From positions 1-46,310 of the forward strand of contig JAGTTS010000012.1 of the NCBI GenBank assembly GCA_018223375.1: 46,310 nucleotides of DNA, given 5' to 3'. Source of the DNA: Clostridiaceae bacterium Marseille-Q3526 (GTDB taxonomy: Bacteria; Bacillota; Clostridia; Lachnospirales; Lachnospiraceae). Both the position numbers and the translations under genes were made by a program. Below the pieces are notes generated by a model. The model ran no database searches. It had not been told where the DNA came from and saw nothing but the letters and a program-made list of their open reading frames with translations. Below, piece by piece: positions 7,199 through 14,678 of this stretch (position 1 is its first letter; each line of letters begins with the position of its first letter).

Positions 7199-8962
7199 CT
7201 AGAGGATTGCAGCCTTTTTCAGAAGCTCCTCCGCTCTGTCCATACAGGACAACAGCTCGTTTCTCTCTTCCTCTGTAAGCCGCGAAAGTCCTGAAGGCGC
7301 TGCGAAAGCCGGCTCCTTCTTTATCCTCTCTAACGATTCAAGGGCCTTCTGAAACGGCTCTGAACATGCAGTCTCCTTCCCGCAGCTCCAGTAAGGATCC
7401 TCCGGAATTCCCTCTCCAATCACCCAGAGACTCTCTGTCTCATCACCGGAAAACTGATTCCCCTCCTGATCCTCTGACAGCCACTGTCCGCAGGCTGCCT
7501 TTTTTCTCAGGGACGCCTCCGGCACCCCGGAATCCAGACAGCAAATCACAAACAGGTTTCTGCTGCCGCAGCCTCTTCGCAGCGCCGGATGGGCGAAGAG
7601 AAACGCTTCCTGGCGTTCAAAAGAAGAGAGCGTTTCGCTTTCTCTCAGAATTTCTCCGATTCCGCGGTTCACGTCCTCCAGCAGGCGTTTTCGAAAGCTT
7701 CCGGCGTCCTTTTTCTCCCAGCCGTCCAGCTCGCGCTCACGTCCGCTCTTATCTATCCCCAGAAATACCTTCCTCGCCTTTTCCGGCTCCCGGCAGAATA
7801 CAGAAAGCGCCTCTTCACCCAGCTGGCGGATCTGGCCGTCGTACTCTCCCAGAATCTCCTGATAAGCCTGTTCAAAAAGCGTCAGCAGCCGCTCTCTCTC
7901 ATGGCTGGAAGCCGCTGTAAAAAATAAAGTCAGGCATTTTACGCGCCGCCCTGCTCTTAAAAGCTCCAGCTGCTTTTCAATATGAAGCCTTACGGCCAGG
8001 CGGATCTTCTCTTCAGCCAGTCCCTCCTCCTCCTGAGATTTAGGGTTCTTTAAAAAGCATGTCTTCACCGCTCCCTGCCGCAGCGCAGCTTCCCTTGTCA
8101 GACTGAAAATCCTGTTTTCCGCAGATCCCGCCTTTGACTGAAAGCGCAGGGTAAACAGGGGATTTAATCCTTCCAAGGCCTGGAATGCTCCGGAGCTTTC
8201 CTGCAGATCCGAACATCCACTGTCCGCTCCCGGTTCGTCCAGAATCACCACAGGCCTTACCGCTCTTATATCTTCCCACAGCACCTGTCCGTACTCGTCG
8301 GCCGCTCTCAGCCGGTTCGTCCCCCTGTTAAAGGTCTGAATATTCATAATGCAGATGGAAAGCCTCTCCGACTCTACTAACCGCGTGCTGACTTCCCTGA
8401 GATTCTCTCCCCGGCAGGAAAAACAGCAGTCGGAAAGGCCGGGATACCCCAGCTTCAAAAAGCATCCGGAAAATTTTCTCGCTGCTTCCGCCAGTTTAAG
8501 CCTCTCCGCCACAGAGGGAACCGCTACAATAAATTTCAGAAGACCATAAGCCTGGTTCAGCTCTAAAATCGTCCGGAAAAGCACAAAGCTGCGTCCTTCT
8601 CCCTCCGGCATCTCCATGCAGAAGTCCAGTCTGTCCTCCCTAATCGGTCTGCTCTCAGTAATTCCATTCTCCCGCTGAACTCGTTTCAGATTTTTCCACA
8701 GAAGGGTTTTCTCCCTTATGGCAGGATTTTTCACCGGAAGTCCAAATCCCGGAAGGCAGATCCTGGCGGTATCCTCCGGCTGTTCTTTTTCTGCTGCCTG
8801 CGCCTCTTCTTCCGAATTTTCTATCTCTGCATATTCTGTTTCTGAAGACTCCGTTCCTGAATCTTCTATATCAAACGTCCCCCGGAACAGATGAACCGCC
8901 GATTTTACCGCCTTTGTCTGCCAGGGGGCTTCCTTTCCTCTCACCGCCCTGTATCGTTTCAT
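7199..8962 (-). CDS. Type III restriction Res-like protein with eroded helicase motifs
   Basis: An intact 587-aa frame that follows the order of a type III restriction Res (helicase) subunit but lacks its catalytic residues. Seen: an LPYQ-AI-LF-like start (PWQTKAVKSAVHLFRG, 14-28); an acidic insert (31-65); the Walker A place reads MPEGEGRS (118-125) where active enzymes have METGTGKT; FIVAVPSVAE (144-153); IMNIQTFNR (205-213); ILDEPG (240-245) for DEPQ; LRFQSKAG (272-279) for the LRYSAT region; LRRGCGSRNLFVICCLD (461-477) for motif V; and KKAACGQWL (487-495) for the arginine-finger motif VI. The lysine of Walker A and the arginines of motif VI are gone. No mod gene or nuclease domain adjoins. 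Good ribosome site (GGGAGGAGATAGC). It may be a repurposed DNA-binding or structural protein. Confidence 0.7.
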   Translation of the reverse strand: MKRYRAVRGKEAPWQTKAVKSAVHLFRGTFDIEDSGTESSETEYAEIENSEEEAQAAEKEQPEDTARICLPGFGLPVKNPAIREKTLLWKNLKRVQRENGITESRPIREDRLDFCMEMPEGEGRSFVLFRTILELNQAYGLLKFIVAVPSVAERLKLAEAARKFSGCFLKLGYPGLSDCCFSCRGENLREVSTRLVESERLSICIMNIQTFNRGTNRLRAADEYGQVLWEDIRAVRPVVILDEPGADSGCSDLQESSGAFQALEGLNPLFTLRFQSKAGSAENRIFSLTREAALRQGAVKTCFLKNPKSQEEEGLAEEKIRLAVRLHIEKQLELLRAGRRVKCLTLFFTAASSHERERLLTLFEQAYQEILGEYDGQIRQLGEEALSVFCREPEKARKVFLGIDKSGRERELDGWEKKDAGSFRKRLLEDVNRGIGEILRESETLSSFERQEAFLFAHPALRRGCGSRNLFVICCLDSGVPEASLRKKAACGQWLSEDQEGNQFSGDETESLWVIGEGIPEDPYWSCGKETACSEPFQKALESLERIKKEPAFAAPSGLSRLTEEERNELLSCMDRAEELLKKAAIL

Positions 8963-9070
8963 GCTATCTCCTCCCTTCCCCAGTCACTTAACAGCATCTT
9001 CCCTGAGCTGGCGCGGCATCCCATTGAATGATATGGCAGAGGCCAAATATTTTAGCTGCGTTTGAAACTA

Positions 9071-9098
9071 ATTATACCATTTCCGGGGAAAAATTGAA
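9071..9098 (-). promoter_or_regulatory. Promoter of the Res-like gene
   Basis: In the minus direction TTCAAT (9093-9098), 16 bases, then TATAAT (9071-9076). This leaves a leader of roughly 100 bases before the ATG at 8962. No known riboswitch was recognised in that leader. The rest of 8963-9170 is AT-rich spacer. Confidence 0.5.
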
Positions 9099-9180
9099 AT
9101 CTGTATCCACGCTTTTTACACCTTTTAAAAAATTAGGAAAAAAATAAAATTTTTAAAATTTAAAAAAATCAAAAAAGTGC

Positions 9181-9208
9181 TTGCATTTTTTCGGAAGTGT
9201 GATATACT
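9181..9208 (+). promoter_or_regulatory. Promoter of the left tRNA-Glu
   Basis: TTGCAT (9181-9186), 16-base spacer, TATACT (9203-9208), with the tRNA starting 39 bases further on. The GC-rich stretch between (ctaagtcgacagcgagcgac) is shared with the other copy. Confidence 0.7.
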
Positions 9209-9247
9209 GTCTAAGTCGACAGCGAGCGACAGAAAAACAAAATAGAA

Positions 9248-9319
9248 GGCCTGTTGGTCAAGCGGTCAAGACGACGCCCTCTCACGGCGTAAACCCGGGT
9301 TCGATTCCCGGACAGGTCA
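9248..9319 (+). tRNA. tRNA-Glu (anticodon CTC), copy 1
   Basis: A 72-base cloverleaf: acceptor stem GGCCTGT/ACAGGTC with a G-U second pair and discriminator A, anticodon stem ACGCC/GGCGT, seven-base loop CTCTCAC with anticodon CTC at 9281-9283, and the T-loop TTCGATT. CCA is not encoded. It decodes GAG. An identical copy stands in the opposite orientation at 10012-10083. Confidence 0.95.
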
Positions 9320-9325
9320 TATTTT

Positions 9326-9353
9326 AAAGCCACTGGATTTCAGTGGCTTTTTT
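9326..9353 (+). terminator. Terminator after tRNA-Glu copy 1
   Basis: AAAGCCACTG (9326-9335) pairs perfectly with CAGTGGCTTT (9341-9350) and is followed by more T. It starts 6 bases after the tRNA and ends next to the stop of the converging nitroreductase gene. Confidence 0.85.
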
Positions 9354-9355
9354 CT

Positions 9356-9892
9356 TTACTCTCTGCTCTCCCACGCTTCGCTATGTACTTTTTCAGTCTC
9401 TATTTCCTGCAGGCCGTGGGGCGCCGGACGTTTTTGTGCTATTCCGACAGACAGAATCGCTTCCAGACAGTACCTCTCCGGAACATGGAGAAGCTTTCTG
9501 CAGAATTCTTCTGTTGTCGTTTTGTCCTGGGCCGTCCGAAGCCTGCTCTGGATCCAGCAGCTGCCCAGCCCCAAGCTGTCCGCCATCAGATGCATATTGC
9601 TCATCACAATGGAACAGTCCTCTGTCCATACGTCTGTTTTCTCAGGATCTGCAAAAACCAGAATGGCGCATCCGGCCTTTTCCAGCATATTCGCTGCCCC
9701 CTCCCGGCATTTAACCAGTTCTTTCAGCGTATCTCTGTCCTGGACCACAACAAGCTCCCACGGCTTTCTGCTGCGCCCGGACGGAGATAAAAGGCCTGCC
9801 GCCAGAATCTGATCCAGCTGCTCCTTCGGAATCGCCTCTCCGGTATAATCCCTGACGCTTCTTCTGTGTTTCAGCATTTCCAGTAAATCCAT
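9356..9892 (-). CDS. Nitroreductase-family flavoprotein
   Basis: FMN-dependent, NAD(P)H-using oxidoreductase of the nitroreductase fold. The N-terminal RRSVRDYTGEAIPKEQL and the GLLSPSGRSRKPWELVVVQD stretch are the FMN-binding hallmarks; GLGSCWIQSR is the usual second flavin segment. From ATG at 9892 the protein has 178 aa, usual for the family. That start is chosen because AGGAGG (9900-9905) sits 7 bases away; the ATG at 9898 is only 1 base from it, and a longer frame to 9970 lacks a ribosome site. The gene is enclosed by two facing tRNA-Glu genes. The natural substrate is unknown. Confidence 0.88.
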   Translation of the reverse strand: MDLLEMLKHRRSVRDYTGEAIPKEQLDQILAAGLLSPSGRSRKPWELVVVQDRDTLKELVKCREGAANMLEKAGCAILVFADPEKTDVWTEDCSIVMSNMHLMADSLGLGSCWIQSRLRTAQDKTTTEEFCRKLLHVPERYCLEAILSVGIAQKRPAPHGLQEIETEKVHSEAWESRE

Positions 9893-9967
9893 ATCCATTC
9901 CTCCTCGTTTCCCTGCGCTGATGAGCAGGAAAATGTTCTCCTGCCCACTGACGCTGTTTGTATATAG

Positions 9968-9999
9968 CAAAAAGAACCAGATTTTTTATCTCTGGTTCT
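9968..9999 (-). terminator. Terminator after tRNA-Glu copy 2
   Basis: AGAACCAGA (9973-9981) pairs perfectly with TCTGGTTCT (9991-9999); in the minus direction it is followed by TTTTT. It differs from the terminator of copy 1, which shows the repeat stops at the tRNA end. It lies just upstream of the nitroreductase gene, which therefore needs a promoter within about 75 bases or readthrough from the tRNA. Confidence 0.75.
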
Positions 10000-10011
10000 C
10001 TTTCTTCTAAG

Positions 10012-10083
10012 TGACCTGTCCGGGAATCGAACCCGGGTTTACGCCGTGAGAGGGCGTCGTCTTGACCGCTTGACCAACAGGCC
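10012..10083 (-). tRNA. tRNA-Glu (anticodon CTC), copy 2
   Basis: Exact reverse complement of the tRNA at 9248-9319, with the same 72-base cloverleaf and CTC anticodon. The two genes point toward each other. Confidence 0.95.
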
Positions 10084-10160
10084 TTCTATTTTGTTTTTCT
10101 GTCGCTCGCTGTCGACTTAGATAGTATATCATACTTCCGGAAAAATGCAAGCACTTTTTT
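10012..10160 (-). repeat. Right arm of the 149-bp inverted repeat
   Basis: Reverse complement of 9171-9319 with three single-base differences upstream of the tRNA. It includes the promoter (TATACT on the minus strand at 10123-10128, TTGCAT at 10145-10150). Confidence 0.95.
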
Positions 10161-10257
10161 TAATTTTTTCAACTTTTTGATTTCTTTTTCATTTCCTCTT
10201 GTTTCATTTCACACAGCGGAGCTGGCCGCGTATCCTCCTGTCCCATAAACGGGCAAA

Positions 10258-10278
10258 GAGGGGAGAACACTCCCCCTC
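10258..10278 (-). terminator. Probable terminator after copA
   Basis: GAGGGGAG (10258-10265) pairs with CTCCCCCTC (10270-10278) with one bulge, 6 bases after the copA stop. The T-tract behind it is short, so efficiency is uncertain. Confidence 0.5.
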
Positions 10279-10284
10279 CTCTCT

Positions 10285-10494
10285 CTACTGAATTCCAGTC
10301 ACCTGGTAATCCTGATCTTCCACGGCCTTCTTCAGCACCTCATCCGCTACCTCTGATGCCATCTTCACTACGGCAGTCCCTTTCTCATGGCTGACCTCCG
10401 CTGCCTCCACTCCCGGAATAGCCTCCAGAATCTTCTTAACTCTGGCCTCGCAGTGTCCGCACATCATTCCCTCGATGTTCATTGTCTTTTCCAT
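10285..10494 (-). CDS. Possible CopZ-like chaperone from an internal start in copA
   Basis: Within copA and in frame, ATG at 10494 is preceded by AAAGGAG (10504-10510) with a 9-base spacer, as good as the start sites of genes here. Translation from it would give a free 69-aa heavy-metal-associated protein (MEKTMNIEGMMCGHCEARV...) of the size and motif of CopZ. Escherichia coli makes a chaperone from copA by frameshifting; here an internal start would do a similar job. The start site is seen; use of it is inferred. The alternative is that a once separate copZ fused to copA and the site is a relic. Confidence 0.5.
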   Translation of the reverse strand: MEKTMNIEGMMCGHCEARVKKILEAIPGVEAAEVSHEKGTAVVKMASEVADEVLKKAVEDQDYQVTGIQ

Positions 10495-12816
10495 CTTTTG
10501 ACTCTCCTTTTCTAATTCATGATGTTTTGTTTTTATTTTTTTATCCCTCGATCCATCTCTGATGGAAAGGAAGTTTAAACGAAGCGCATTGGATACCACG
10601 CAGAAGCTGGAAAGGCTCATAGCGGCGGCTCCAAACATGGGATTTAATTTCCATCCCAGCAGAGGAATGAAAAGCCCTGCTGCCAGTGGAATTCCCACTG
10701 CATTGTAGAAAAATGCCCAGAACAGGTTTTCGTGGATATTCCTCAAAGTTCCCCGGCTGAGACGGATGGCCGCCGGCACGTCGCTCAACCGGCTTTTCAT
10801 CAGAACTACGTCCGCCGCGTCGATAGCCACGTCTGTCCCCGCTCCGATGGCGATTCCCAGATCCGCTCTCGTCAGAGCCGGCGCATCGTTAATGCCGTCT
10901 CCCACCATAGCCGTTTTTCCCTTTTCCTTCAGGGCGCGGATTACAGCCTCCTTTCCGTCCGGAAGCACTCCTGCAATCACCTCGTCCACGCCTGCCTGCC
11001 TTCCAATGGCCTGAGCCGTCTTTTCATTGTCCCCGGTCAGCATAACCACGCAGATACCCATACGTTGGAGTTCCCTCACAGCCTGAGGGCTGTCCTCCTT
11101 GATCACGTCTGCCACCGCAATCACGCCTGCAAACGTCTCATCCTCCGCAAATAAAAGCGGCGTTTTGCCCTGCTCCGCAAAAGACTCTGCCTGCTTTCTC
11201 GCTGTTTCCGGGACCTCAATCCGGCCGCTCATAAACGAAAGACTTCCTCCCAGAAGCTTTCTGCCCTTTAATGAGGCGGACACGCCGCTTCCCACCAGGG
11301 CCTCAAACTCCTCTGCCTCCTCCGGTTCCAGTCCCAGTTCCTCCGCTTTCCGCATCACAGACCTGGCCAGAGGGTGCTCGCTTTTCTTTTCAAGGGCAGC
11401 CGCCAGACTTAACAGCTGATCCTCTGTCACTCCGGGAGCAGGCAGCAGATCGGTCACACGGGGCTCTCCCATAGTGATGGTTCCCGTCTTATCGAGAGCG
11501 ATAATCTCTGTCCTTCCAGCCTCCTCCAGAGCGGCGGCCGTCTTAAACAGAATCCCGTTTTTCGCTCCCACGCCGTTACCCACCATAATGGCTACCGGCG
11601 TGGCAAGTCCTAACGCGCAGGGGCAGCTGATAACAAGGACGGAAATTCCACGGGCCAGTGCAAAGCCAAAGCTCTGTCCTGCTATCATCCATCCCACAGC
11701 CGTCACAAGGGAAATTCCAATAACCGCCGGCACGAAAATGCCTGACACTCGGTCCGCCGCCTTGGCGATAGGGGCCTTCGTGGCAGCCGCGTCGCTGACC
11801 ATCTGGATAATCTGGGAAAAGGTGGTATCCTCCCCCACTCTGGACGCCTGGCAGCGGATGAAGCCGGACTGGTTAAGAGTGGCCGCGAACACCTTGTCCC
11901 CTGCCGCTTTATCCACAGGAATGCTCTCTCCCGTCAGCGCCGACTCGTCCACCGCGCTGGTTCCCTCCAGGATCACTCCGTCCACCGGAATGTTTCCGCC
12001 TGGGCGGACCAGAAAAATGTCTCCCTCTGCCACCTGGTCAATGGAAATCTCCGTCTCCTCGCCGTTTCGCCACACGACAGCCGTCTTCGGCGTCATTTTC
12101 ATCAGATTTTTCAGGGCGTCCGTAGTCTTTCCCTTAGAGCGGGCCTCTAACATTTTTCCGACGGTAATCAGCGTCAGGATCATGGCTGCCGACTCAAAGT
12201 AAAACTCATGCATGTATTCCATGACCCCAGCCATATCGCCCCGCATCTGGGCGTCCGTCATGGCAAACAAGGCGTACACACTGTAGAGGAAGGACGCGCC
12301 GGAGCCCAGAGCCACCAGAGTGTCCATATTAGGTGCTTTATTCCACAGACTCTTAAAGCCATTGATAAAAAATTTCTGGTTAATCACCATGACAATGCCT
12401 GTGAGAAGCAGCTGCACAAGCCCTACAGCCACATGATTTTCAGCGAGAACCTCCGGAAGAGGCCAGCCCCACATCATATGGCCCATGGAAACGTACATAA
12501 GCACAATCAAAAAAGCCAGGGAGGCTGTCAGGCGTCTTTTCAGAACGGGCGTTTCCCGATCTGCCAGCATATCTTCCTCAGCGCTTCCCGCCGCGCTGTC
12601 CTTCTTCTGCCCGGATCCGTCTTTGACAGAAGCGCCGTATCCCGCCGCTTCCACTGCCGCGATAATATCTTCAGGCTGAGCCGTGCCCTCCACGCCCATG
12701 GAATTAGTCAGAAGGCTGACAGAGCAGGAGGTAACTCCCTCCACCTTTGACACAGCCTTCTCTACCCGGGCGCTGCAGGCCGCGCAGCTCATACCGGTCA
12801 CAACGTACTGTTTCAT
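10285..12816 (-). CDS. copA: Copper-exporting P1B-type ATPase with N- and C-terminal metal-binding domains
   Basis: Pumps Cu(I) out of the cell using ATP. Domains in order: heavy-metal-associated domain with GMSCAAC (CxxC at 11-14), linker, membrane helices from about 95, actuator TGES (about 294-298), the transport motif CPC (398-400), phosphorylation site DKTGT (D442), MVGDGIND hinge, and the MSLSSFCVVSNALRL helix typical of Cu(I) pumps. After the last helix an Arg/Lys-rich linker leads to a second metal-binding domain with CGHC (786-789), which is unusual at the C-terminus. The total of 843 aa reflects this addition. AGGAGG precedes the ATG. The promoter carries a CsoR-like site, so copper induction is expected. 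An internal start is listed separately. Confidence 0.95.
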   Translation of the reverse strand: MKQYVVTGMSCAACSARVEKAVSKVEGVTSCSVSLLTNSMGVEGTAQPEDIIAAVEAAGYGASVKDGSGQKKDSAAGSAEEDMLADRETPVLKRRLTASLAFLIVLMYVSMGHMMWGWPLPEVLAENHVAVGLVQLLLTGIVMVINQKFFINGFKSLWNKAPNMDTLVALGSGASFLYSVYALFAMTDAQMRGDMAGVMEYMHEFYFESAAMILTLITVGKMLEARSKGKTTDALKNLMKMTPKTAVVWRNGEETEISIDQVAEGDIFLVRPGGNIPVDGVILEGTSAVDESALTGESIPVDKAAGDKVFAATLNQSGFIRCQASRVGEDTTFSQIIQMVSDAAATKAPIAKAADRVSGIFVPAVIGISLVTAVGWMIAGQSFGFALARGISVLVISCPCALGLATPVAIMVGNGVGAKNGILFKTAAALEEAGRTEIIALDKTGTITMGEPRVTDLLPAPGVTEDQLLSLAAALEKKSEHPLARSVMRKAEELGLEPEEAEEFEALVGSGVSASLKGRKLLGGSLSFMSGRIEVPETARKQAESFAEQGKTPLLFAEDETFAGVIAVADVIKEDSPQAVRELQRMGICVVMLTGDNEKTAQAIGRQAGVDEVIAGVLPDGKEAVIRALKEKGKTAMVGDGINDAPALTRADLGIAIGAGTDVAIDAADVVLMKSRLSDVPAAIRLSRGTLRNIHENLFWAFFYNAVGIPLAAGLFIPLLGWKLNPMFGAAAMSLSSFCVVSNALRLNFLSIRDGSRDKKIKTKHHELEKESQKMEKTMNIEGMMCGHCEARVKKILEAIPGVEAAEVSHEKGTAVVKMASEVADEVLKKAVEDQDYQVTGIQ

Positions 12817-12841
12817 CTATTTACCTCCTTTTCCTGATGCT

Positions 12842-12870
12842 ATTATATACCCCATCAGGGTATTAGTCAA
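12842..12870 (-). promoter_or_regulatory. copA promoter with CsoR-like operator
   Basis: In the minus direction TTGACT (12865-12870), exactly 17 bases, then TATAAT (12842-12847): a near-consensus promoter. The spacer holds an inverted repeat ATACCC-CATCA-GGGTAT (12847-12863), close to the known CsoR copper-repressor site. Repression without copper is the natural reading. No csoR gene is in this window. Confidence 0.75.
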
Positions 12871-12901
12871 GAGGCAGATAAAAAACAGGGCGCGGTACGC
12901 C

Positions 12902-13717
12902 TCACACGGGAAGAACTGCGCTTTCCGAAAAATATCCGTTCAGGCAGAAGCCGTGATCTACAGGGCCGCTTCCCGCTCCCAGATTCATCCGGGCAGAAAG
13001 GGCGCCGGACAGATATTCCTTGGATCTTTTCACCGATTCCCTGAGGGAAAAGCCCTTGGCCAGGTTGGAAGCGATGGCGCTTGACAGGGTGCAGCCCGTT
13101 CCGTGGGTATTGGATGTGTCGATCCGCTTTCCAGCAAACCACTCTGTCCTTCCGTCTGCATACAGAAGATCGTCGGCATCCTGGACGCTGTGTCCTCCCT
13201 TTAACAGCACCGCGCAGCCGTACGCTTTGCCGATATGCTCCGCCGCCAGCTCCATGTCGTTTCTGTCTGCAATGGTTCTCCCCGACAGAAGCTCCGCCTC
13301 AGGAATATTGGGGGTGACCAGCTGGGCCAGAGGAAACAGCTCCCGTGTAAGCGCCTCCACTGCATCTGGCTGAATCAGCCTGGAACCGCTGGTGGAAACC
13401 ATAACCGGATCCACCACAATATGCTCCGCTCTGTAAAACCGCAGCCGCTCCCCCATTACCTGAATCAGTTCTTTTGAAACGGCCATCCCTATCTTTACTG
13501 CATCTGGGCGAATATCTTCAAATACCGCATCAATCTGCTGTCTCAAAAACTCGCCGTCTACTGCCATGATACCAGATACCCCTATCGTGTTTTGAGCTGT
13601 CAGGGCCGTGACGGCACTCATTCCGAATACGCCGTTCATAATCATGGTTTTTAAGTCTGCCTGGATTCCAGCTCCTCCGCTGGAGTCGCTTCCCGCAATC
13701 GTCAATACCGTTTTCAC
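12902..13717 (-). CDS. thiD: Hydroxymethylpyrimidine / phosphomethylpyrimidine kinase
   Basis: Phosphorylates HMP twice to HMP pyrophosphate for thiamine synthesis. The ribokinase fold is clear: TIAGSDSSGGAGIQADLKTM (6-25), KIGMAVS, DPVMVSTSGS, TPNIPEAELLSG, and the catalytic anion-hole segment THGTGCTLSSAIAS (about 207-220). At 271 aa it is full length. The start codon is GTG at 13717, overlapping the previous stop as GTGA, so translation is coupled. Last gene of the TPP-controlled operon. Confidence 0.95.
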   Translation of the reverse strand: MKTVLTIAGSDSSGGAGIQADLKTMIMNGVFGMSAVTALTAQNTIGVSGIMAVDGEFLRQQIDAVFEDIRPDAVKIGMAVSKELIQVMGERLRFYRAEHIVVDPVMVSTSGSRLIQPDAVEALTRELFPLAQLVTPNIPEAELLSGRTIADRNDMELAAEHIGKAYGCAVLLKGGHSVQDADDLLYADGRTEWFAGKRIDTSNTHGTGCTLSSAIASNLAKGFSLRESVKRSKEYLSGALSARMNLGAGSGPVDHGFCLNGYFSESAVLPV

Positions 13718-14025
13718 CGATTCCCCTCCTCTCTGTATTTTCCGATTTTCTGATCAATCGTCAAAATTTCCCCCTCCGGCTTATAAATAACCTTAATATA
13801 GGAAATCACTTTCGGCGCTCCGGCCCGGACTGCCGTTTTCTGGCATTCTGCCGCCAGCTCCATCAGCTGGTCAAAGCTCTCTCCTTCTATCACAGTCTCC
13901 AGCGGCCCTACCTCATAGCGAAGGCCTGTGCTCTTAATACAGGCAATCACTTCGTCTACGATTCTGCATACCTCCTCGTCGCTTCCCACCTGCGGAAGCA
14001 CCTGAATTCCAATACTTGCGCTCAT
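13714..14025 (-). CDS. Thiamine-binding protein, MTH1187/YkoF family (DUF77)
   Basis: A 103-aa ferredoxin-like protein of the DUF77 family: SIGIQVLPQVGS at the start, GLRYEVGPLETVIEG in the middle, and VRAGAPKVISYIKVIYK near the end. Relatives bind thiamine or HMP and are often encoded in thi operons. The start is taken at 14025, because AGGAGG lies 7 bases before it and it overlaps the upstream stop as ATGA; a frame eight codons longer has no such support. It may deliver or buffer the pyrimidine for ThiD, next in the operon. Confidence 0.85.
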   Translation of the reverse strand: MSASIGIQVLPQVGSDEEVCRIVDEVIACIKSTGLRYEVGPLETVIEGESFDQLMELAAECQKTAVRAGAPKVISYIKVIYKPEGEILTIDQKIGKYREEGNR

Positions 14026-14678
14026 AGCTTTTCCTCCTCTTCCCAGCATTCTATCATCTCGTCCGCCAAATCTCCCAGGCGTTTCCGTTCCTCCTTTGTT
14101 CTGCAGCTGCCTTCGTCATATACTCCTATCACATAAAAGCCTGCTTTCTTTGCAGTTTCAGCCGCATACAGGGCGTCCTCATAGACAGCCGTGTCCTCCG
14201 GGGCCGCCCCCATTCCCGCTGCCGCCCTCAGATAAATGTCAGGGCGCGTCTTGCCTGCGCCCACATCCTCGCAGGAAAGAAATTCCTCAAAATAATCTGC
14301 AGCTCCCAGACGCTTCAGACAGTCCTCTGCCAGCTTTGCCGATGCGGCGGAAGCCACGCACATCCTGACGCCTTTCTTTTTCAGCGTATCCAGGCAGGCT
14401 TTTACTCCCAGTTTCAGAGAAATATCTTCTCTGTAATGGCGATCCATCAGGGCGTTCATTTCCCCAGCCACCGATTCCGCTGTCCCTGAAATTCCAAACG
14501 TGCGGATAAACAGTCTGGAGGATTCCAGGACCGTCATCGTCTGAATCTGATCTGTCAGACCGTCTGGAATTTCTGTCACTCCTCTGCTTCGCAAAAATTC
14601 TTCCGCCAATCCCTTCCACCATCTCATGGAATCGATCAGAGTGCCGTCTAAATCGAAAATCGCATACTTTTTATTCAC
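14022..14678 (-). CDS. HAD-family phosphatase within the thiamine operon
   Basis: Haloacid-dehalogenase superfamily hydrolase: motif I YAIFDLDGTLIDSM with both aspartates, a helical cap of about 70 residues, motif II CVASAASAK, and motif IV in EDALYAAETAKKAGF. The start is taken as GTG at 14678 (AAGGAG 10 bases upstream; it overlaps the thiE stop); the frame continues 22 codons further, but that part lies out of frame inside thiE. Its place between thiE and the thiamine-binding protein suggests it removes phosphate from thiamine phosphate or a precursor. This is inference; HAD substrates are hard to predict. Confidence 0.85.
   Translation of the reverse strand: MNKKYAIFDLDGTLIDSMRWWKGLAEEFLRSRGVTEIPDGLTDQIQTMTVLESSRLFIRTFGISGTAESVAGEMNALMDRHYREDISLKLGVKACLDTLKKKGVRMCVASAASAKLAEDCLKRLGAADYFEEFLSCEDVGAGKTRPDIYLRAAAGMGAAPEDTAVYEDALYAAETAKKAGFYVIGVYDEGSCRTKEERKRLGDLADEMIECWEEEEKL

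Larger units (their letters stand above)
9171..9319 (+). repeat. Left arm of a 149-bp inverted repeat (tRNA-Glu with promoter)
   Basis: This stretch matches the reverse complement of 10012-10160 with only three mismatches, all in the promoter part; the tRNA itself is identical. The arms are separated by 692 bases that carry a nitroreductase gene. The match ends exactly at the tRNA 3' end and runs upstream past the -35. Confidence 0.95.

Noticed and set aside
9893..9970. Longer N-terminus of the nitroreductase
   Set aside because: No ribosome site at 9970; AGGAGG at 9900-9905 fits ATG 9892 with 7-base spacing.
11474..12202. 242-codon plus-strand open frame opposite copA
   Set aside because: Lies wholly inside copA on the other strand, with no recognisable motif.
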